Of a stretch of DNA of 13,532 bases, positions 12,588 through 13,532 are shown one piece after another. Within the stretch, counting starts at the first letter, position 1; every line of letters starts with the position of its first letter. A model generated the notes under the pieces. It ran no database searches, was not told where the DNA came from, and worked only from the letters and a program-made list of their open reading frames with translations. This stretch comes from Deltaproteobacteria bacterium (GTDB taxonomy: Bacteria; Desulfobacterota; Desulfomonilia; UBA1062): contig JAFGTK010000166.1 of assembly GCA_016934135.1 (NCBI GenBank), positions 1 through 13,532 on the forward strand, read 5' to 3'. The translations under genes and the position numbers were made by a program.

Positions 12588-13532
12588 TTATCCCCTTTGC
12601 TCGATCCCGTTCCAATATCTCTCTTCGATCTCTTTCTTGTGCATCTTACCGTCGATATGTCTGGGGAGAGATTTGACGAATTCAATATGCTTCGGGATCT
12701 TATAACCTGTCATGGCAAGATCTTTACAGTGCCGGATAATATCATCTTCCTTTACGATACCGCCTTCTTTGAGCTGGATCACTGCAGCTGGAACCTCACC
12801 AAGCTCCTTGTCCGGATATCGTACTACTGCGACATCAAAAACAGTCCTATGCTGTTTTATGGCAGCTTCGATCTCATTGGGAAAGATATTGACCCCGCCG
12901 GAGATGATCATTTCCTTTTCTCTTCCGGTGAGATAGAGAAATCCATCTTCGTCAAAATGTCCTTTCAGGCCGTCGTCAAACCAGGTTTCACCATCGATCA
13001 CACTGAATACACTGTCGAGTTTTTCCGATGATCCGACATAGTTGAGGCTTATCGTGGTAAGGCTTCTGGTAAGAATATTACCATCCTGGTATGGCTCGCA
13101 CCAGGTTTTAGACTCCTTGTCATAGACTTTTGTGCATGCGCATCTGATCTTTCCGACGCTTGCATAGCGCTTCGGGTTTTCTTCGTAGTCCCCGGGCAGG
13201 AGAACGGATGTCACAGCTGTTTCTGATGACCCGTAGAATTCGGTAAAGACATTTTTTGTACATCCCTGCTGTTTGAAAAAGTCATTTGTCGCCCTTTTCA
13301 ATTCAGGGGTTGCAGGTGCGGCAGCGCAGATAAGGGTTTTCATGGAACTGAGGTCGTATCTGGTTTTAATGCTGTCTGAAAGGGTAAGGATCATCTCCAG
13401 CATGGTGGGTACGACAAAGACCCAGTTTATCCGTTCGTCCTCGATGATCCTCAGGAACTCCACTGGATCGAATTTCTTCATGGGGATGCCTGTGCCGCCG
13501 AGCAGGATAAAGGGTACCCAGCCTGCAATCGA
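12588..13532 (-). CDS. AMP-forming acyl-CoA synthetase, C-terminal part (cut by window end)
   Basis: The last 314 residues of an ANL-superfamily ligase, which activates a fatty or aromatic acid as acyl-AMP and then forms the CoA thioester. The frame is open to the window edge, so the ATG at 13481 is internal. Numbering from that Met, motifs are VVPTMLEM (23-30), EFYGSSETAVTS (81-92, motif A5), DEDGFLYLTGREKEMIISGG (177-196, motif A8 region), NIFPNEIE (198-205), and the catalytic lysine motif LPRHIDGKMHKKEIE (272-286). The A7 motif, normally TGD, is replaced by DDGLKG at 169-174, so the ribose-binding Asp position is Leu172 (see findings). The N-terminal phosphate-binding loop is off the window. 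The substrate cannot be told. The gene ends 251 bases before the CBM48 start on the same strand, with no clear terminator between. Confidence 0.92.
   Translation of the reverse strand, partial: SIAGWVPFILLGGTGIPMKKFDPVEFLRIIEDERINWVFVVPTMLEMILTLSDSIKTRYDLSSMKTLICAAAPATPELKRATNDFFKQQGCTKNVFTEFYGSSETAVTSVLLPGDYEENPKRYASVGKIRCACTKVYDKESKTWCEPYQDGNILTRSLTTISLNYVGSSEKLDSVFSVIDGETWFDDGLKGHFDEDGFLYLTGREKEMIISGGVNIFPNEIEAAIKQHRTVFDVAVVRYPDKELGEVPAAVIQLKEGGIVKEDDIIRHCKDLAMTGYKIPKHIEFVKSLPRHIDGKMHKKEIEERYWNGIEQRG

Noticed and set aside
12588..13532. A frameshift as the cause of the missing TGD motif in the acyl-CoA synthetase
   Set aside because: The frame is continuous, the residue count between WF and DEDG is the same as in typical enzymes, and no single base change of phase gives TGD.

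Overview
The window reads as ordinary chromosomal DNA of a Gram-negative anaerobe of the Desulfobacterota (old Deltaproteobacteria) type, or a close relative such as the Nitrospirota. The signs are a plant/spirochaete-type phosphofructokinase beside valS and birA, a pilB-pilT-pilC block, a BCAM0308-type zinc-ribbon protein, and a free-standing CBM48 protein. Base composition looks even, at mid-40s % G+C by eye. I see no insertion sequence, phage gene, CRISPR array, tRNA or rRNA. Taxonomy is inferred from gene types only.

Region 1 (1-4678, + strand) is a tightly packed run: the 3' end of a phosphofructokinase gene; a very acidic protein whose C-terminal helices resemble the PopZ oligomerisation region; valyl-tRNA synthetase (valS); and a biotin-protein ligase without a DNA-binding domain (birA), whose start overlaps the valS stop. 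Region 2 (4813-6017, + strand) is a two-gene unit joined by a 4-base overlap: a BCAM0308-family zinc-ribbon protein and a ChbG/HpnK (YdjC)-type carbohydrate deacetylase.

Region 3 (6024-10903, - strand) is the type IV pilus motor block. In transcription order it holds a small protein of unknown function, a 198-base gap, pilB, pilT, pilC, and a three-helix PQ-loop (SemiSWEET-like) membrane protein. PilB carries two tandem MshEN-type c-di-GMP-binding motifs. Region 4 (11088-12038, + strand) is a response regulator with an HD-GYP c-di-GMP phosphodiesterase domain, divergent from region 3. Together regions 3 and 4 suggest, but do not prove, c-di-GMP control of the pilus.

Region 5 (12028-13532, - strand) holds a single-domain CBM48 protein, whose 3' end overlaps that of the HD-GYP gene by 11 bases, then the C-terminal two thirds or so of an AMP-forming acyl-CoA synthetase that runs off the window. 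No intergenic stretch exceeds about 250 bases.

I found no clearly new multi-gene system. The best leads are the PopZ-like acidic protein, the MshEN/HD-GYP pairing, the unknown protein upstream of pilB, the PQ-loop protein after pilC, the altered adenylation motif in the acyl-CoA synthetase, and the altered biotin-binding loop in BirA.
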